Source: Mucilaginibacter saanensis
GTDB taxonomy: Bacteria; Bacteroidota; Bacteroidia; Sphingobacteriales; Sphingobacteriaceae
Direction of reading: 5' to 3'
Assembly: GCF_014200575.1 (NCBI RefSeq)
Contig: NZ_JACHBZ010000019.1
Span: 1-64,000 of the forward strand
Length of the DNA stretch: 64,000 bases
Part shown: positions 45,635-53,903 of the stretch, piece after piece
How the letters are laid out: the number at the start of each line of letters is the position of its first letter
Position numbering within the stretch: position 1 is the stretch's first letter
Made by a program: the position numbers and the translations under genes
The notes under the pieces: model-generated
The model's database searches: none
What the model was told of the DNA's origin: nothing
The model's input: the letters and a program-made list of their open reading frames with translations, nothing else

Positions 45635-45826
45635 CAGATGTACGGATTTCAAGTGTGCAGATTAAGTCTGCACCGGAGGTTAGATAGATTAAACGGATTA
45701 AAAGACGGCCGGGATTCGCTTCAATAATTCTTATCGATTAACGAATCCTTCGCTACGCTCAGGATGACAAATATTTTTAATCAATGAATCATAAAATCAT
45801 CTGCATATTTAAAATCTGCACATCTG
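45635..45826. repeat. Long imperfect inverted repeat flanking a dispersed palindrome
   Basis: The 29-bp arm 45635-45663 and the complement of 45798-45826 match at about 22 positions; the mismatches I could see are transitions. They enclose the 45711-45770 repeat, so the whole may be one compound element. Confidence 0.6.
45711..45770. repeat. Dispersed palindromic repeat (GGATTCG ... CGAATCC, then ATCCTTCG...AGGATGACA)
   Basis: A GGATTCG / CGAATCC stem is followed by ATCCTTCGCTACGCTCAGGA then TGACA. The second part is the same family as 36197-36222, with a compensated base pair. Confidence 0.7.
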
Positions 45827-45832
45827 TAGTTC

Positions 45833-48127
45833 CTATTCCACAATGATCTCATCAACCAGCAGCCAGGCTTTGGCACCGGCAATATATTCGCCGGGCGGAA
45901 TGATGCCTTTATTGGTTGCCTTTACCCGGATGTATCTTGCCCGTACAGGTTTAACCGTTGCCCTTACCTGGTTAATTCCGTTGGCCGGAAAGGAGGTCTG
46001 GCGGTAAACTTCGGTATATGTTTTACCATCGGCCGAGGTTTCAAAAGTGAGCACCTGGGGCTCCCACATTTTTTGCCAGTGATATTTTAAAATATTAACA
46101 CCTAACTGTGATACCTGCTGCGCCGATCCAAGATCAACCACTGCCTCAAAATCAATGCCGTTAAACCCGTACCACTGGCCATCGTTATACAACTTATTAC
46201 CAAAAACGCCGTTTACCAGCTCCGAAACATCGCCGGAGTTATAAGCCCCCTGCGGCGGGTTAGTAAGTATTATTGTTTTGCCAACCGCTTTATGCAGGTG
46301 AAAATCCTTTTCATACACCCTGCCATAAAGCTTTGCTTCACTAAACACTGCTGCTTTAACCAGGCCCGATTGCGTAATAATAATTGGTTGATTATACTTT
46401 TTACTTTTTAAAGTTGGTGCGGTACCGTCGGTAGTATAATAGATATGGGCACCGGGTAATGTACTACTTAAAGCCAATTGCTCCCGGTGATCGGGTGATT
46501 GGCTTACACCATCGGTTATTTCATCAAAGGTATTTGCGGCATTGATATTCAGTTGTTTTAGTAGCGGCTGCTCATATCGTAAGCGTTTTAAAAATCCGGC
46601 GTAATCTTTATTGCCTTTATCCGTCCAGGCAATTTCGGCCAGTGCCAGCATGCGCGGAAACAGCTGATGTTCAGCCTGGGCCGGGCTGGCCATATATTCG
46701 CTCCAGGCGTTGGCCTGTACACCTTTGATGTATTTGGCTTCGTCGGCATTAAGTGCCGTAGTTGTAGGTTCGTAGTTGTAAATTTTGCTTAACGGGGTAT
46801 AGCCGCCGCCAGCCAGTGGCTCGCTGGGATATAGCGACTGGTAATAATCCAGGTAAACATATTTTTCGGGCGTCATGATGGCATCATGATGTTGCTTGGC
46901 TGCAACAATGCCCCCTTCCTCACCTGTCCAGCTCATCACAGTGGCGCCAGGTGCAAGGCCGCCTTCCAATATCTCATCCCAGCCAATAATCTGCCGGCCT
47001 TTGCTGTTTAAATACTTTTCCATGCGGCCAATGAAATAGCTTTGCAGCTCATGTTCATCTTTCAAATGCTCATCCCTCATACGCTGCTGGCATTTAGGGC
47101 AGGTTTTCCATTTAGTTTTAGGGCATTCATCGCCACCAATGTGGATATATTTTGATGGGAAAAGCGGCAATACTTCATCCAGCACATTTTGTAAAAAGGT
47201 AAAAGTTTCTTCGTTGCCTGCACAATACACATCATCAAAAATACCCCAGAACGTTGCGGTTTTGTATGGCCCGCCGGTACAGCCCAATTGCGGATAAGCC
47301 GCTAATGCAGCCAGCGCATGACCCGGCATTTCAATTTCAGGAATAATATTGATGTGCCTTTCAGTGGCATATTTTACTATTGCTTTTACTTCGGCTTGTG
47401 TATAATAACCGCCGTAGCGTTTACCGTCAAAACGGTGCGGGCTATCCTTTTTATGGCCGATAATGGTTTCGTCGCGCCAAGCCGAAATGCTTTGCAGCAA
47501 TGGATATTTCTTTATTTCGATACGCCAGCCCTGATCATCAGTCAAGTGCCAGTGAAAAGTATTGATCTTGTAGAGCGCCAGCAGATCGATCCATTTTTCA
47601 ATGGCATCCACCTTAAAAAAATGGCGGCTCACATCCAGGTGCATCCCCCGGTACGCAAAACGCGGATGATCTTCAATAACACCGCCCTGCACCGTTATTT
47701 TTCCGTTGGCCTTATGCAGTAATTGAATCAGCGATTGCAAGCCATAAAACACCCCGGCCTGATCATGCCCCACAATGCTGATCTGCTTTGATGTTACAGA
47801 TAAAATATATCCTTCTGGTTGAGGAACGCCTACAGAATCGATACTTAATTGAATAATTGATGATTTTGCATATTTACCCACCGGCAAGTTACGCCCCGAA
47901 AGCGATTTAAAGTAACCATTAAAAAAGATGAGATTACTCGGGTTAATACCTTTATCTACCGATATATAAGTTGTTGCGACAAAACTGAATACAGTATTAT
48001 TTTTTTGAACCTTAAATGGCTGCGGTATAATACCCTGCTCCTTAATCTGGGCAGATATATGGCCGATAATAAATATCAGGCATAATATGGTTAACAGAAA
48101 CTTGCGGGGATTGAACTGACTGATCAT
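45833..48127 (-). CDS. GH20 beta-N-acetylhexosaminidase with extra C-terminal modules
   Basis: 764 residues with a signal peptide ending about GHISAQ. The N-terminal GH20b domain is followed by the catalytic barrel: YRGMHLDVSRHFF, FHWHLTDDQGWRIEI, PEIEMPGHALAALA, and the catalytic pair in HIGGDECPKTKW. After the barrel comes a chitobiase/Fn3-like part (GAHIYYTTDGTAPTLKSKKYN), then a discoidin-type carbohydrate-binding module (FNGIDFEAVVDLGSAQQVSQLGV and ending near VDEIIVE). It is not in the PUL operon, so it may serve general chitin or N-glycan trimming or peptidoglycan sugar recovery. Confidence 0.95.
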   Translation of the reverse strand: MISQFNPRKFLLTILCLIFIIGHISAQIKEQGIIPQPFKVQKNNTVFSFVATTYISVDKGINPSNLIFFNGYFKSLSGRNLPVGKYAKSSIIQLSIDSVGVPQPEGYILSVTSKQISIVGHDQAGVFYGLQSLIQLLHKANGKITVQGGVIEDHPRFAYRGMHLDVSRHFFKVDAIEKWIDLLALYKINTFHWHLTDDQGWRIEIKKYPLLQSISAWRDETIIGHKKDSPHRFDGKRYGGYYTQAEVKAIVKYATERHINIIPEIEMPGHALAALAAYPQLGCTGGPYKTATFWGIFDDVYCAGNEETFTFLQNVLDEVLPLFPSKYIHIGGDECPKTKWKTCPKCQQRMRDEHLKDEHELQSYFIGRMEKYLNSKGRQIIGWDEILEGGLAPGATVMSWTGEEGGIVAAKQHHDAIMTPEKYVYLDYYQSLYPSEPLAGGGYTPLSKIYNYEPTTTALNADEAKYIKGVQANAWSEYMASPAQAEHQLFPRMLALAEIAWTDKGNKDYAGFLKRLRYEQPLLKQLNINAANTFDEITDGVSQSPDHREQLALSSTLPGAHIYYTTDGTAPTLKSKKYNQPIIITQSGLVKAAVFSEAKLYGRVYEKDFHLHKAVGKTIILTNPPQGAYNSGDVSELVNGVFGNKLYNDGQWYGFNGIDFEAVVDLGSAQQVSQLGVNILKYHWQKMWEPQVLTFETSADGKTYTEVYRQTSFPANGINQVRATVKPVRARYIRVKATNKGIIPPGEYIAGAKAWLLVDEIIVE

Positions 48128-48256
48128 CGGCTATTTATTGTTAAAGCCGAATATAGTTGTTTATGCTGAAAAGGAATAATTAAGTAATGTGCATAGATAA
48201 GTTCCCCCTTTGAAAGAGAATCGCACGTTACTTCCTGATTTTAATTGTCTTTTGTG

Positions 48257-49090
48257 TTATATGGCCCCTATAGCCTTGCGGTAATTATTAATAGCCCTGA
48301 TAATGGATTGCACAATTTCGTTTTGCCCATCGTTGGAGTTCAGGTAATCTTCTTCTTCGGGATTATTGATAAAACCTGTTTCAATGAGTACGGCAGGCAT
48401 AGCGCTATGGGCAAGCACCAATACGCCCTGTTCTTTTACACCGGCACTTTCGCGGCCATTGGTGTCTTCAAATTCAGTATTCAATAAATCGCCAAAAAGG
48501 ATACTTTGCTTACGGTATTTTTGAATGTAGGCATTTAATATAATGAGGTTGGATGGGTCACTTTCGTCATAGCTTTCATAATTCTGCTTATAGTTTTTCT
48601 CAATAAAAATAGATGAGTTTTCACGAACAGCCTCTTCCTGCTCCTTTAACCTGTGAAAACCATAAACCAGTAATAGTACTCCTTTTCTTTTGTGTGCAAT
48701 GGCCGCATTACCCTCTGGCGATGAATTACAGTGAATGGAGATAAACAGGTTGCCATGATTTTGATTGGCAATGGCCGATCGATGGTTAAGCTCAATAAAG
48801 GTATCATCTGTACGGGTCATGATAGTATTAACACTGGTGATTTGTGAGTCGATAGCTGCCTTTAGTTTTTTGGCAATAGCCAGCGTTACATTTTTTTCAA
48901 CCGAGTAAGAGCCCCGTGCACCAGGATCTTTACCGCCGTGCCCGGCATCAATAATAATGGTTTTAAACCTAAAGGTTGAAAGCGAAGGCACCGTATCACG
49001 CACGGGGGTAAAAGCACTAAAACAAAAAAACAGTGCTACAAGCCCACTATTAATGGCTGCTATGTAAAAAATTCTGGTATTAAAGATCAT
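48257..49090 (-). CDS. N-acetylmuramoyl-L-alanine amidase (AmiC-type)
   Basis: 277 residues from the ATG at 49090 (MIFNTRIFYIAAINSGLVALFFCFSAF, signal or anchor). A longer frame to 49123 overlaps the zur gene and is not preferred. Zinc amidase motifs: DAGHGGKDPGARG, VEKNVTL with the zinc glutamate, ISIHCNS and IETGFINNPEE with the catalytic glutamate. It cleaves the amide between MurNAc and L-Ala in periplasmic peptidoglycan. The start overlaps the zur stop in an ATGA arrangement, so it is translated together with the zinc regulator. Confidence 0.93.
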   Translation of the reverse strand: MIFNTRIFYIAAINSGLVALFFCFSAFTPVRDTVPSLSTFRFKTIIIDAGHGGKDPGARGSYSVEKNVTLAIAKKLKAAIDSQITSVNTIMTRTDDTFIELNHRSAIANQNHGNLFISIHCNSSPEGNAAIAHKRKGVLLLVYGFHRLKEQEEAVRENSSIFIEKNYKQNYESYDESDPSNLIILNAYIQKYRKQSILFGDLLNTEFEDTNGRESAGVKEQGVLVLAHSAMPAVLIETGFINNPEEEDYLNSNDGQNEIVQSIIRAINNYRKAIGAI

Positions 49091-49533
49091 TTTTTTATTG
49101 CCTTTTTGCTGCATTTTGGGCATAGGCCGGTAGCATATAAAGTAAATCCCTCCAGTTCAAATCCCTGGGGTAAGTTTATGGCTGGCAGGTGCAGCTCATT
49201 CAGGCAGTATACATTTTTGCAATTGGTGCAGTTAAAATGTAAGTGCTCATCATGGTGATGACCTTCGTCGCAGTTAGAGGTGCATAGCGCATAATTTGCA
49301 GTTCCGTTTAAATCAAATACCTTGTGTATAATCCCCTTTTCTTCAAATGCGTTCAAAATACGATAAAGCGTTACGCGGTCAATATCATTCATTACACTTT
49401 CCAGATCGGGTTGGGAAGTGGCGGCGCTTCTTGATGACATCATGGATAAAACCCGGAGTCGTGGAGCAGTTTTTTTTAAATGATGCTTGTTCAGCAAATC
49501 TTCAAAATGAAAATTATTGCGGGTTTGTGCCAT
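49087..49533 (-). CDS. zur: Fur-family repressor, probable zinc regulator Zur
   Basis: 148 residues. Fur fold: N-terminal winged helix (about 10-80, LKKTAPRLRVLSMM and DRVTLYRILNAFEEKGIIHKV), then the metal-rich region with SNCDEGHHHDEHLHFNCTNCKNVYC (CxxC pair) and CPKC near the end, fitting a structural zinc. Fur-family members vary in metal. Zur is preferred over Fur or PerR because the genes around it are a MerC-type transporter and a ZigA-type zinc chaperone, with palindromic boxes at both. A TAAATTTG box lies about 30 bp upstream. Confidence 0.85.
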   Translation of the reverse strand: MAQTRNNFHFEDLLNKHHLKKTAPRLRVLSMMSSRSAATSQPDLESVMNDIDRVTLYRILNAFEEKGIIHKVFDLNGTANYALCTSNCDEGHHHDEHLHFNCTNCKNVYCLNELHLPAINLPQGFELEGFTLYATGLCPKCSKKAIKK

Positions 49534-49562
49534 TTAATTTAAAAGGATATAATATTAGGATA

Positions 49563-49570
49563 CAAATTTA
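49563..49570 (-). promoter_or_regulatory. Promoter -7 box of zur
   Basis: It reads TAAATTTG on the minus strand and lies about 30 bp before the zur ATG. No copy of the 16-bp operator-like site is seen here, so autoregulation through it is not supported. Confidence 0.5.
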
Positions 49571-49644
49571 ACAAGAATAACCAATGGTTTAAAATAAGGA
49601 AAGGTTTATTGCTAAAAGTTTGCGATTATACGTTCAACCACTGA

Positions 49645-50061
49645 TTAAACAACCCGCCTCAACTTAAACTCCTTACGGTTATGCTTGCAAACCCCCGTAT
49701 ATTTATAGTTTACAAAATGTGCAACAGCAATAAGCAAGCCGCCAACCGGTACAATAACGCCCTCGGCCCGGTCTTTTGCAAAGGCGTGCCCCAGCATAAT
49801 AATTGCAAAGCCGCTAACCAATAAAATTAAGGGCAGCACCCGGTGATGGATACGCAGATGTGATAAGCCTATGGCATAAGTACCTATCATGAGTGCCAGA
49901 ACTATCATCCCCCACTCTACCCAGGCATTGGCCAGGAAACCAAGGCCCAGTAACGGTAAACTGGTAAACAGCACGGGTACTAATGCACAATGTATGGCGC
50001 ATAAGGTTGAAGCTGTTATACCAATACTATCAAGCCGCGAAGATGCTTTTTGAAAATCCAT
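49645..50061 (-). CDS. MerC-domain membrane protein
   Basis: 138 residues from the ATG at 50061 (MDFQKASSRLDSIGITASTLCAIHCALVP). A start at 50088 would lie inside the operator-like box and upstream of the likely transcript start, so it is rejected. Four membrane segments and the CxxxC pair in TLCAIHCAL are typical of MerC, first known as a mercury transporter. With the zinc context it more likely carries zinc. The gene is directly preceded by a TATATTTG box and a Zur-box-like site. Confidence 0.85.
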   Translation of the reverse strand: MDFQKASSRLDSIGITASTLCAIHCALVPVLFTSLPLLGLGFLANAWVEWGMIVLALMIGTYAIGLSHLRIHHRVLPLILLVSGFAIIMLGHAFAKDRAEGVIVPVGGLLIAVAHFVNYKYTGVCKHNRKEFKLRRVV

Positions 50062-50065
50062 CGGG

Positions 50066-50097
50066 CAAATATAAAACAAACGCAACATAATTGCATT
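50066..50097 (-). promoter_or_regulatory. merC promoter with Zur-box-like site
   Basis: The -7 box TATATTTG (minus strand, 50066-50073) is followed upstream by a partly palindromic site at 50081-50097 with the core GCAACATAATTGCATT, which covers the -33 region. The same 16 bases occur at the zigA promoter. Binding there would block the polymerase, as expected for repression by Zur with zinc. Confidence 0.7.
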
Positions 50098-50170
50098 AGT
50101 TTTATTCCTATTTTTGTCACATTTTATTTTAACTTTTTAGTAACAACTACTTAATATTGAAGTCAATAAT

Positions 50171-50178
50171 TATTTTTG
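50171..50178 (+). promoter_or_regulatory. Promoter -7 box TATTTTTG of the PAP2-like gene
   Basis: It matches TAnnTTTG, 22 bp before the GTG start at 50201. Confidence 0.45.
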
Positions 50179-50200
50179 CATTTATTACTTTTTATAAACT

Positions 50201-50833
50201 GTGACTATAGCTGCTCTATATAAATTAAAACAAAACTGGCTAAATGCTTATGATACCAGTTTAAAACGCGTTAAATTGCTTATTGGCACCATATTAATAG
50301 TAGCCATTATCAATATATTACCGTCGTTTTTCAGAACCATCGAAGCCAGGAACGGCGTAGTACTTAATGACTGGGTGCTGGCGCATTTACCGGCTTATGA
50401 TGTATCTGTCCCTATTTTTGCCATTATATGGGGTATGGGCCTGCTCATGGCTGTTAGAGCTTTTTATAAACCATCTGTTTGTGCAACCTACATTTGGACA
50501 CTGATACTGATTTGTATAGCCCGTTTTATTTCTATCACACTGGTTAAGCTTGATCCGCCCGCAGGTATGGTGCCTTTGGTTGATCCACTTACAGGTTACT
50601 TTTATGGGCACGCTGCCATTACCAAAGATCTGTTTTTCTCGGGCCACACCTCAACTATGGTACTCATTTACCTGAATCTTGAAAAAAAGACCGACCGTAT
50701 TATTGGCTTTATAGCCGCTGCGGTAGTGATGTTTTTATTACTTATACAGCACATCCATTATACCATGGATGTATTGGCTGCCCCCGTAATTGTTTACTGC
50801 CTGTACCGGTTTGCCCGGGCACTCGATTTGTAA
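50201..50833 (+). CDS. PAP2-like / sphingomyelin-synthase-related membrane phosphatase
   Basis: 210 residues; start codon GTG. About six membrane segments. The C-terminal region has FFSGHTSTMVLIYLNLE and HYTMDVLAAPVIVYCLYRFARAL, fitting the SGHT and H-x3-D motifs of the PAP2_C/sphingomyelin synthase branch. Such enzymes move phospho-head groups between lipids. Bacteroidota of this family make sphingolipids, so a lipid head-group role is possible. It stands between merC and zigA and is transcribed towards zigA. Confidence 0.75.
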   Translation: MTIAALYKLKQNWLNAYDTSLKRVKLLIGTILIVAIINILPSFFRTIEARNGVVLNDWVLAHLPAYDVSVPIFAIIWGMGLLMAVRAFYKPSVCATYIWTLILICIARFISITLVKLDPPAGMVPLVDPLTGYFYGHAAITKDLFFSGHTSTMVLIYLNLEKKTDRIIGFIAAAVVMFLLLIQHIHYTMDVLAAPVIVYCLYRFARALDL

Positions 50834-50869
50834 TTTTATAGTACTTTTTTATTTATATATGATTTCTTT

Positions 50870-50924
50870 ATTCATTTTTTAAATGCAACATAATTGCATT
50901 TAAAAAATGAATCTACTATGTTTG
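50870..50924 (+). promoter_or_regulatory. zigA promoter with extended palindrome and Zur-box-like core
   Basis: The -7 box TATGTTTG (50917-50924) has TTG (50894-50896) 20 bp upstream, a good Bacteroidota promoter. The -33 element lies inside AATGCAACATAATTGCATT (50882-50900). The palindrome extends perfectly to 50870-50888 and 50894-50912, giving 19-bp arms around CATAA. The core matches the merC site for 16 bases, including the spacer. The larger hairpin may also end the PAP2 transcript. Confidence 0.75.
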
Positions 50925-50940
50925 CATAAAATAATTGCAG

Positions 50941-52143
50941 ATGGAAAAGAAATTACCGGTAACCGTACTAAGTGGCTTTTTGGGCAGCGGCAAAACAACC
51001 CTGTTAAATCATATATTACACAACAAGCAGCATTTAAAGGTAGCCGTGATAGTTAATGACATGAGCGAGGTTAATATTGACGCCCGCCTGGTAGCCAATC
51101 AAAAAACATTATCGCGCACGGAGGAAAAGCTGGTAGAAATGAGCAACGGCTGTATTTGCTGCACCCTGCGCGAGGACCTGATGATAGAGGTAGAAAAACT
51201 GGCTAAGGAAGGCCGGTTTGATTACCTGCTTATTGAAAGCACCGGCATATCAGAACCGATACCTATTGCCCAGACATTTAACTTTGCTGATGAAGAGGCA
51301 GGTATTGACCTGAGCCGCTTTGCTGTACTGGACACCATGGTTACCGTGGTAGATTGCTTTAACTTTTACCGGGACTTTGGCAGTGCTGAGCTGCTGCTTA
51401 ACCGCAACCTGGTAAATAACCCGGCCGACCGCCGCACCATTGTTAATCTGCTTACAGATCAAATTGAGTTTGCCGATGTAATACTGCTCAACAAAACTGA
51501 TCTTGTACTACCCAAACAGGTAAAGGTACTGGAAGCATTGATCAGGAAACTCAATCCAGGAGCAAAAATACTGCATACCGAATTTGGGAAAATTGCCCCT
51601 GCCGAAATATTGAATACCGGTTTGTTTGATTTTGACAAAGCTTCCCAATCAGCCGGGTGGATAATGGAACTGAATGGACACCATACGCCCGAAACAGAAG
51701 AATACGGCATCAGCTCCACAGTTTTCAGATCAAAAAAGCCGTTTCACCCCGAAAGGTTTTATAAATACCTGCACCATGATTTTCCGCAGAATATTATCCG
51801 TTCAAAAGGTTTGTTCTGGATAGCCTCGGCACCTGATGATGCGCTGAACTTTTCACAGGCTGGCGGATCATCCCGGCTGGAGAACGCCGGCGTTTGGTGG
51901 GCAAGTATGCCATATCAGCAACGCATCAGGTATAATGATTTTGTTGAAAACCGTGAGCTTATTGAAAAAAGCTGGTCAAAGGACTTTGGCGACCGGCATA
52001 ATGAACTGGTGTTTATCGGCGAGCATCTGGACAAAGCATCGCTGACCACCGAGCTTAACAATTGCCTCACAACCGATGCCGAAGTCCGTGATTTTTTATC
52101 AGGCAAAAGCTTTACCGATCCATTTAACAATCCACCTCATTAA
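50941..52143 (+). CDS. zigA: CobW/ZigA-family zinc metallochaperone GTPase
   Basis: 400 residues from the ATG at 50941; the in-frame TTG at 50935 is not preferred. P-loop domain: [18 protein letters not shown] (GxxxxGKT), the metal site [14 protein letters not shown] (CxCC), [10 protein letters not shown] and LLNKTDLV for guanine. The C-terminal CobW domain includes [29 protein letters not shown]. Zur-regulated proteins of this group deliver zinc to client enzymes during scarcity. The promoter carries the Zur-box-like palindrome, which supports this role. Confidence 0.88.
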   Translation: MEKKLPVTVLSGFLGSGKTTLLNHILHNKQHLKVAVIVNDMSEVNIDARLVANQKTLSRTEEKLVEMSNGCICCTLREDLMIEVEKLAKEGRFDYLLIESTGISEPIPIAQTFNFADEEAGIDLSRFAVLDTMVTVVDCFNFYRDFGSAELLLNRNLVNNPADRRTIVNLLTDQIEFADVILLNKTDLVLPKQVKVLEALIRKLNPGAKILHTEFGKIAPAEILNTGLFDFDKASQSAGWIMELNGHHTPETEEYGISSTVFRSKKPFHPERFYKYLHHDFPQNIIRSKGLFWIASAPDDALNFSQAGGSSRLENAGVWWASMPYQQRIRYNDFVENRELIEKSWSKDFGDRHNELVFIGEHLDKASLTTELNNCLTTDAEVRDFLSGKSFTDPFNNPPH

Positions 52144-52148
52144 CGTTT

Positions 52149-53645
52149 TTAAATACCTTGTTCATGCAGCAGGTGCATGGAGTCTTTCAGGTCGCGGTAC
52201 AGCTTTTTAAATACCACAAATAATTTGCTGTACCGTTCATGTTTCTGCATATCAGGCTCAATAACCCTTTCGTTATTGGTGCGTGTAAGCTGGTTGTAGC
52301 TTTGAGGATGCAACACCTGCATAGCCAAATAAATAGCCCCAACTGCCGATGCATCTTCGGGTTGCAGCACCACCAGTTTTTTACCAGTAATATCGGCCAG
52401 TATCTGTGTCCATGTGCCGGAGCTTACAAAGCCCCCGCTAATATTAACCTGGGTAATATTTACAGAGGCATCCTCTACTGTTTTAAGCACGTCATAAAGT
52501 GCAAAACAAATACCTTCAAGGGCGGCCCTTAAAAAATGCTCCCGGGTATGGGCGGGCTTAATATTTAAAAACGCACCACTGGTTTTGGTATCCCAAAGGG
52601 GCGCTCGCTCGCCATATAAATAAGGTAAAAACAATAGACCGTTACTTCCCGCCGCAATTGTTTCTATGATATTAAACAGTTCATCATAATCGGCAGTCGT
52701 CAGATCTTCTTTTTGCAGAAAATTTTTCAGCAGCCAGTTAATTGCTATTCCCCCGTTATTTACCGCGCCGCCGCAAACAAAAGTTTGCTCATTAAGCAGG
52801 TAATTAAAGGTCATGCCGCCAAAGTTATAAACCGGATTTGGGCTGGTGATGCGTACCGCACCACTGGTACCAATGGTAAGCGCAGCTATGCCGGCACCCA
52901 TGGTATGGCTGCCCAAATTGGCACAGCACCCATCACTGGCGCCAATAATAAAATTAGTTTTTTGCGGAATACCCAGCAACGTGGCCGTTACCGCATCCAG
53001 ATCATGGCGATAGTAAGTGGTATTTTGAGGTTGTGATAGCTTGTCGGCAGTTATTCCGGCCAAGACACACGCGGTGGTGCTCCACTCCAGTTTTAAAATA
53101 TCAAACAAGCCCGTTGCCGAAGCAATCGAATAATCAACCTGGAAACTCCTGAATAGCTTAAACCATATAAACTCCTTTACTGATATAAATTTATACGTAC
53201 GGGTAAACAGTTCAGATTTATTGGTTCGCAGCCATATCAGCTTGCATAAAGGTGTCATGGCATGTATTGGCGTACCTGTAGTGCGGTAGATTTCCTCTCC
53301 TTCGGCCGAATCTCTCAGATGTTGTGCTATATCCTCACTCCGCGAATCGGCCCAGGTGATCATGGCTGATAATGGTAGCCCCAGCTCATCAACCGGAATA
53401 ATGCTATGCATGGCGCTGCTCAGGCTTACCGCCCCCGGTGCGTAGCCAATCTGGGCCACAATATCTTTCAGGCACCTTACAAACGCATCCCATATCAATA
53501 AAGGATCCTGTTCACTATAACCCGGTTCGGGGCTATTAATCGGGTAATGACGTTGTACCACGCCTAATGCCTGCCCGGTTAAAGTGAGTGCCACTGCCTT
53601 AGTGCTGCCGGTGCCTATATCAATCCCTACAATATATGGTTGCAT
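52149..53645 (-). CDS. gntK: Gluconokinase, FGGY family
   Basis: 498 residues from the ATG at 53645 (MQPYIVGIDIGTGSTKAVAL); a TTG at 53654 is not preferred. FGGY features: IGTGSTK phosphate loop, SSAMHSIIPVD, ITWADSRS, GASDGCCANLGSH, TIGTSGAVR and VNISGGFVSSGTWTQILADITGK. It is closest to gluconate kinases of this family (phosphorylating gluconate), but xylulose or other sugars cannot be excluded. It ends 5 bp from the convergent zigA stop, and starts near and divergent from the rhamnose cluster. Confidence 0.8.
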   Translation of the reverse strand: MQPYIVGIDIGTGSTKAVALTLTGQALGVVQRHYPINSPEPGYSEQDPLLIWDAFVRCLKDIVAQIGYAPGAVSLSSAMHSIIPVDELGLPLSAMITWADSRSEDIAQHLRDSAEGEEIYRTTGTPIHAMTPLCKLIWLRTNKSELFTRTYKFISVKEFIWFKLFRSFQVDYSIASATGLFDILKLEWSTTACVLAGITADKLSQPQNTTYYRHDLDAVTATLLGIPQKTNFIIGASDGCCANLGSHTMGAGIAALTIGTSGAVRITSPNPVYNFGGMTFNYLLNEQTFVCGGAVNNGGIAINWLLKNFLQKEDLTTADYDELFNIIETIAAGSNGLLFLPYLYGERAPLWDTKTSGAFLNIKPAHTREHFLRAALEGICFALYDVLKTVEDASVNITQVNISGGFVSSGTWTQILADITGKKLVVLQPEDASAVGAIYLAMQVLHPQSYNQLTRTNNERVIEPDMQKHERYSKLFVVFKKLYRDLKDSMHLLHEQGI

Positions 53646-53903
53646 ATTATTCAAATTAACAGGTGTAGTTCGTCAGCTCCCACCGGTACTTTACCATTTA
53701 CGGTTTAATAAGGCCACAAAATAAGATTTATCTTTGGCTTGAGGACAATAAAAATCAATACCCGCAACCCTGCAAAAAGCATCTCTGAGCCTGATTTTGC
53801 AACACTTTAAAAAGATACGGAGCTGATGTTTCCATGACAGACCATGACAGTTCCACTCTTTTTATTATCTAAATTAGCTTTACCAATATAAACCAATTAA
53901 TCT
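53646..53903. other. Divergent intergenic region between gntK and rhaT
   Basis: 258 bases without a credible gene. It contains a direct repeat CCATGACAG at 53832-53840 and 53842-53850. No standard TAnnTTTG box was found before rhaT (TAGCTTTA is a near match). Confidence 0.5.
53832..53850. promoter_or_regulatory. Direct repeat CCATGACAG, possible rhamnose regulator site
   Basis: Two copies with a period of 10 bp (one helical turn), 54-72 bp upstream of rhaT. Head-to-tail half sites are typical of AraC-type activators. No such regulator is encoded in the window. Confidence 0.4.

Larger units (their letters stand above)
45502..45832. other. Intergenic region upstream of the kinase operon, full of repeats
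   Basis: 331 bases without a credible gene. It holds a 16-bp palindrome (45558-45573), a long imperfect inverted repeat (45635-45663 and 45798-45826), and a dispersed palindromic repeat at 45711-45770. Confidence 0.6.

Noticed and set aside
50062..50088. Longer start of the MerC gene
   Set aside because: It would place the start codon inside the operator-like box and upstream of the likely transcript start.
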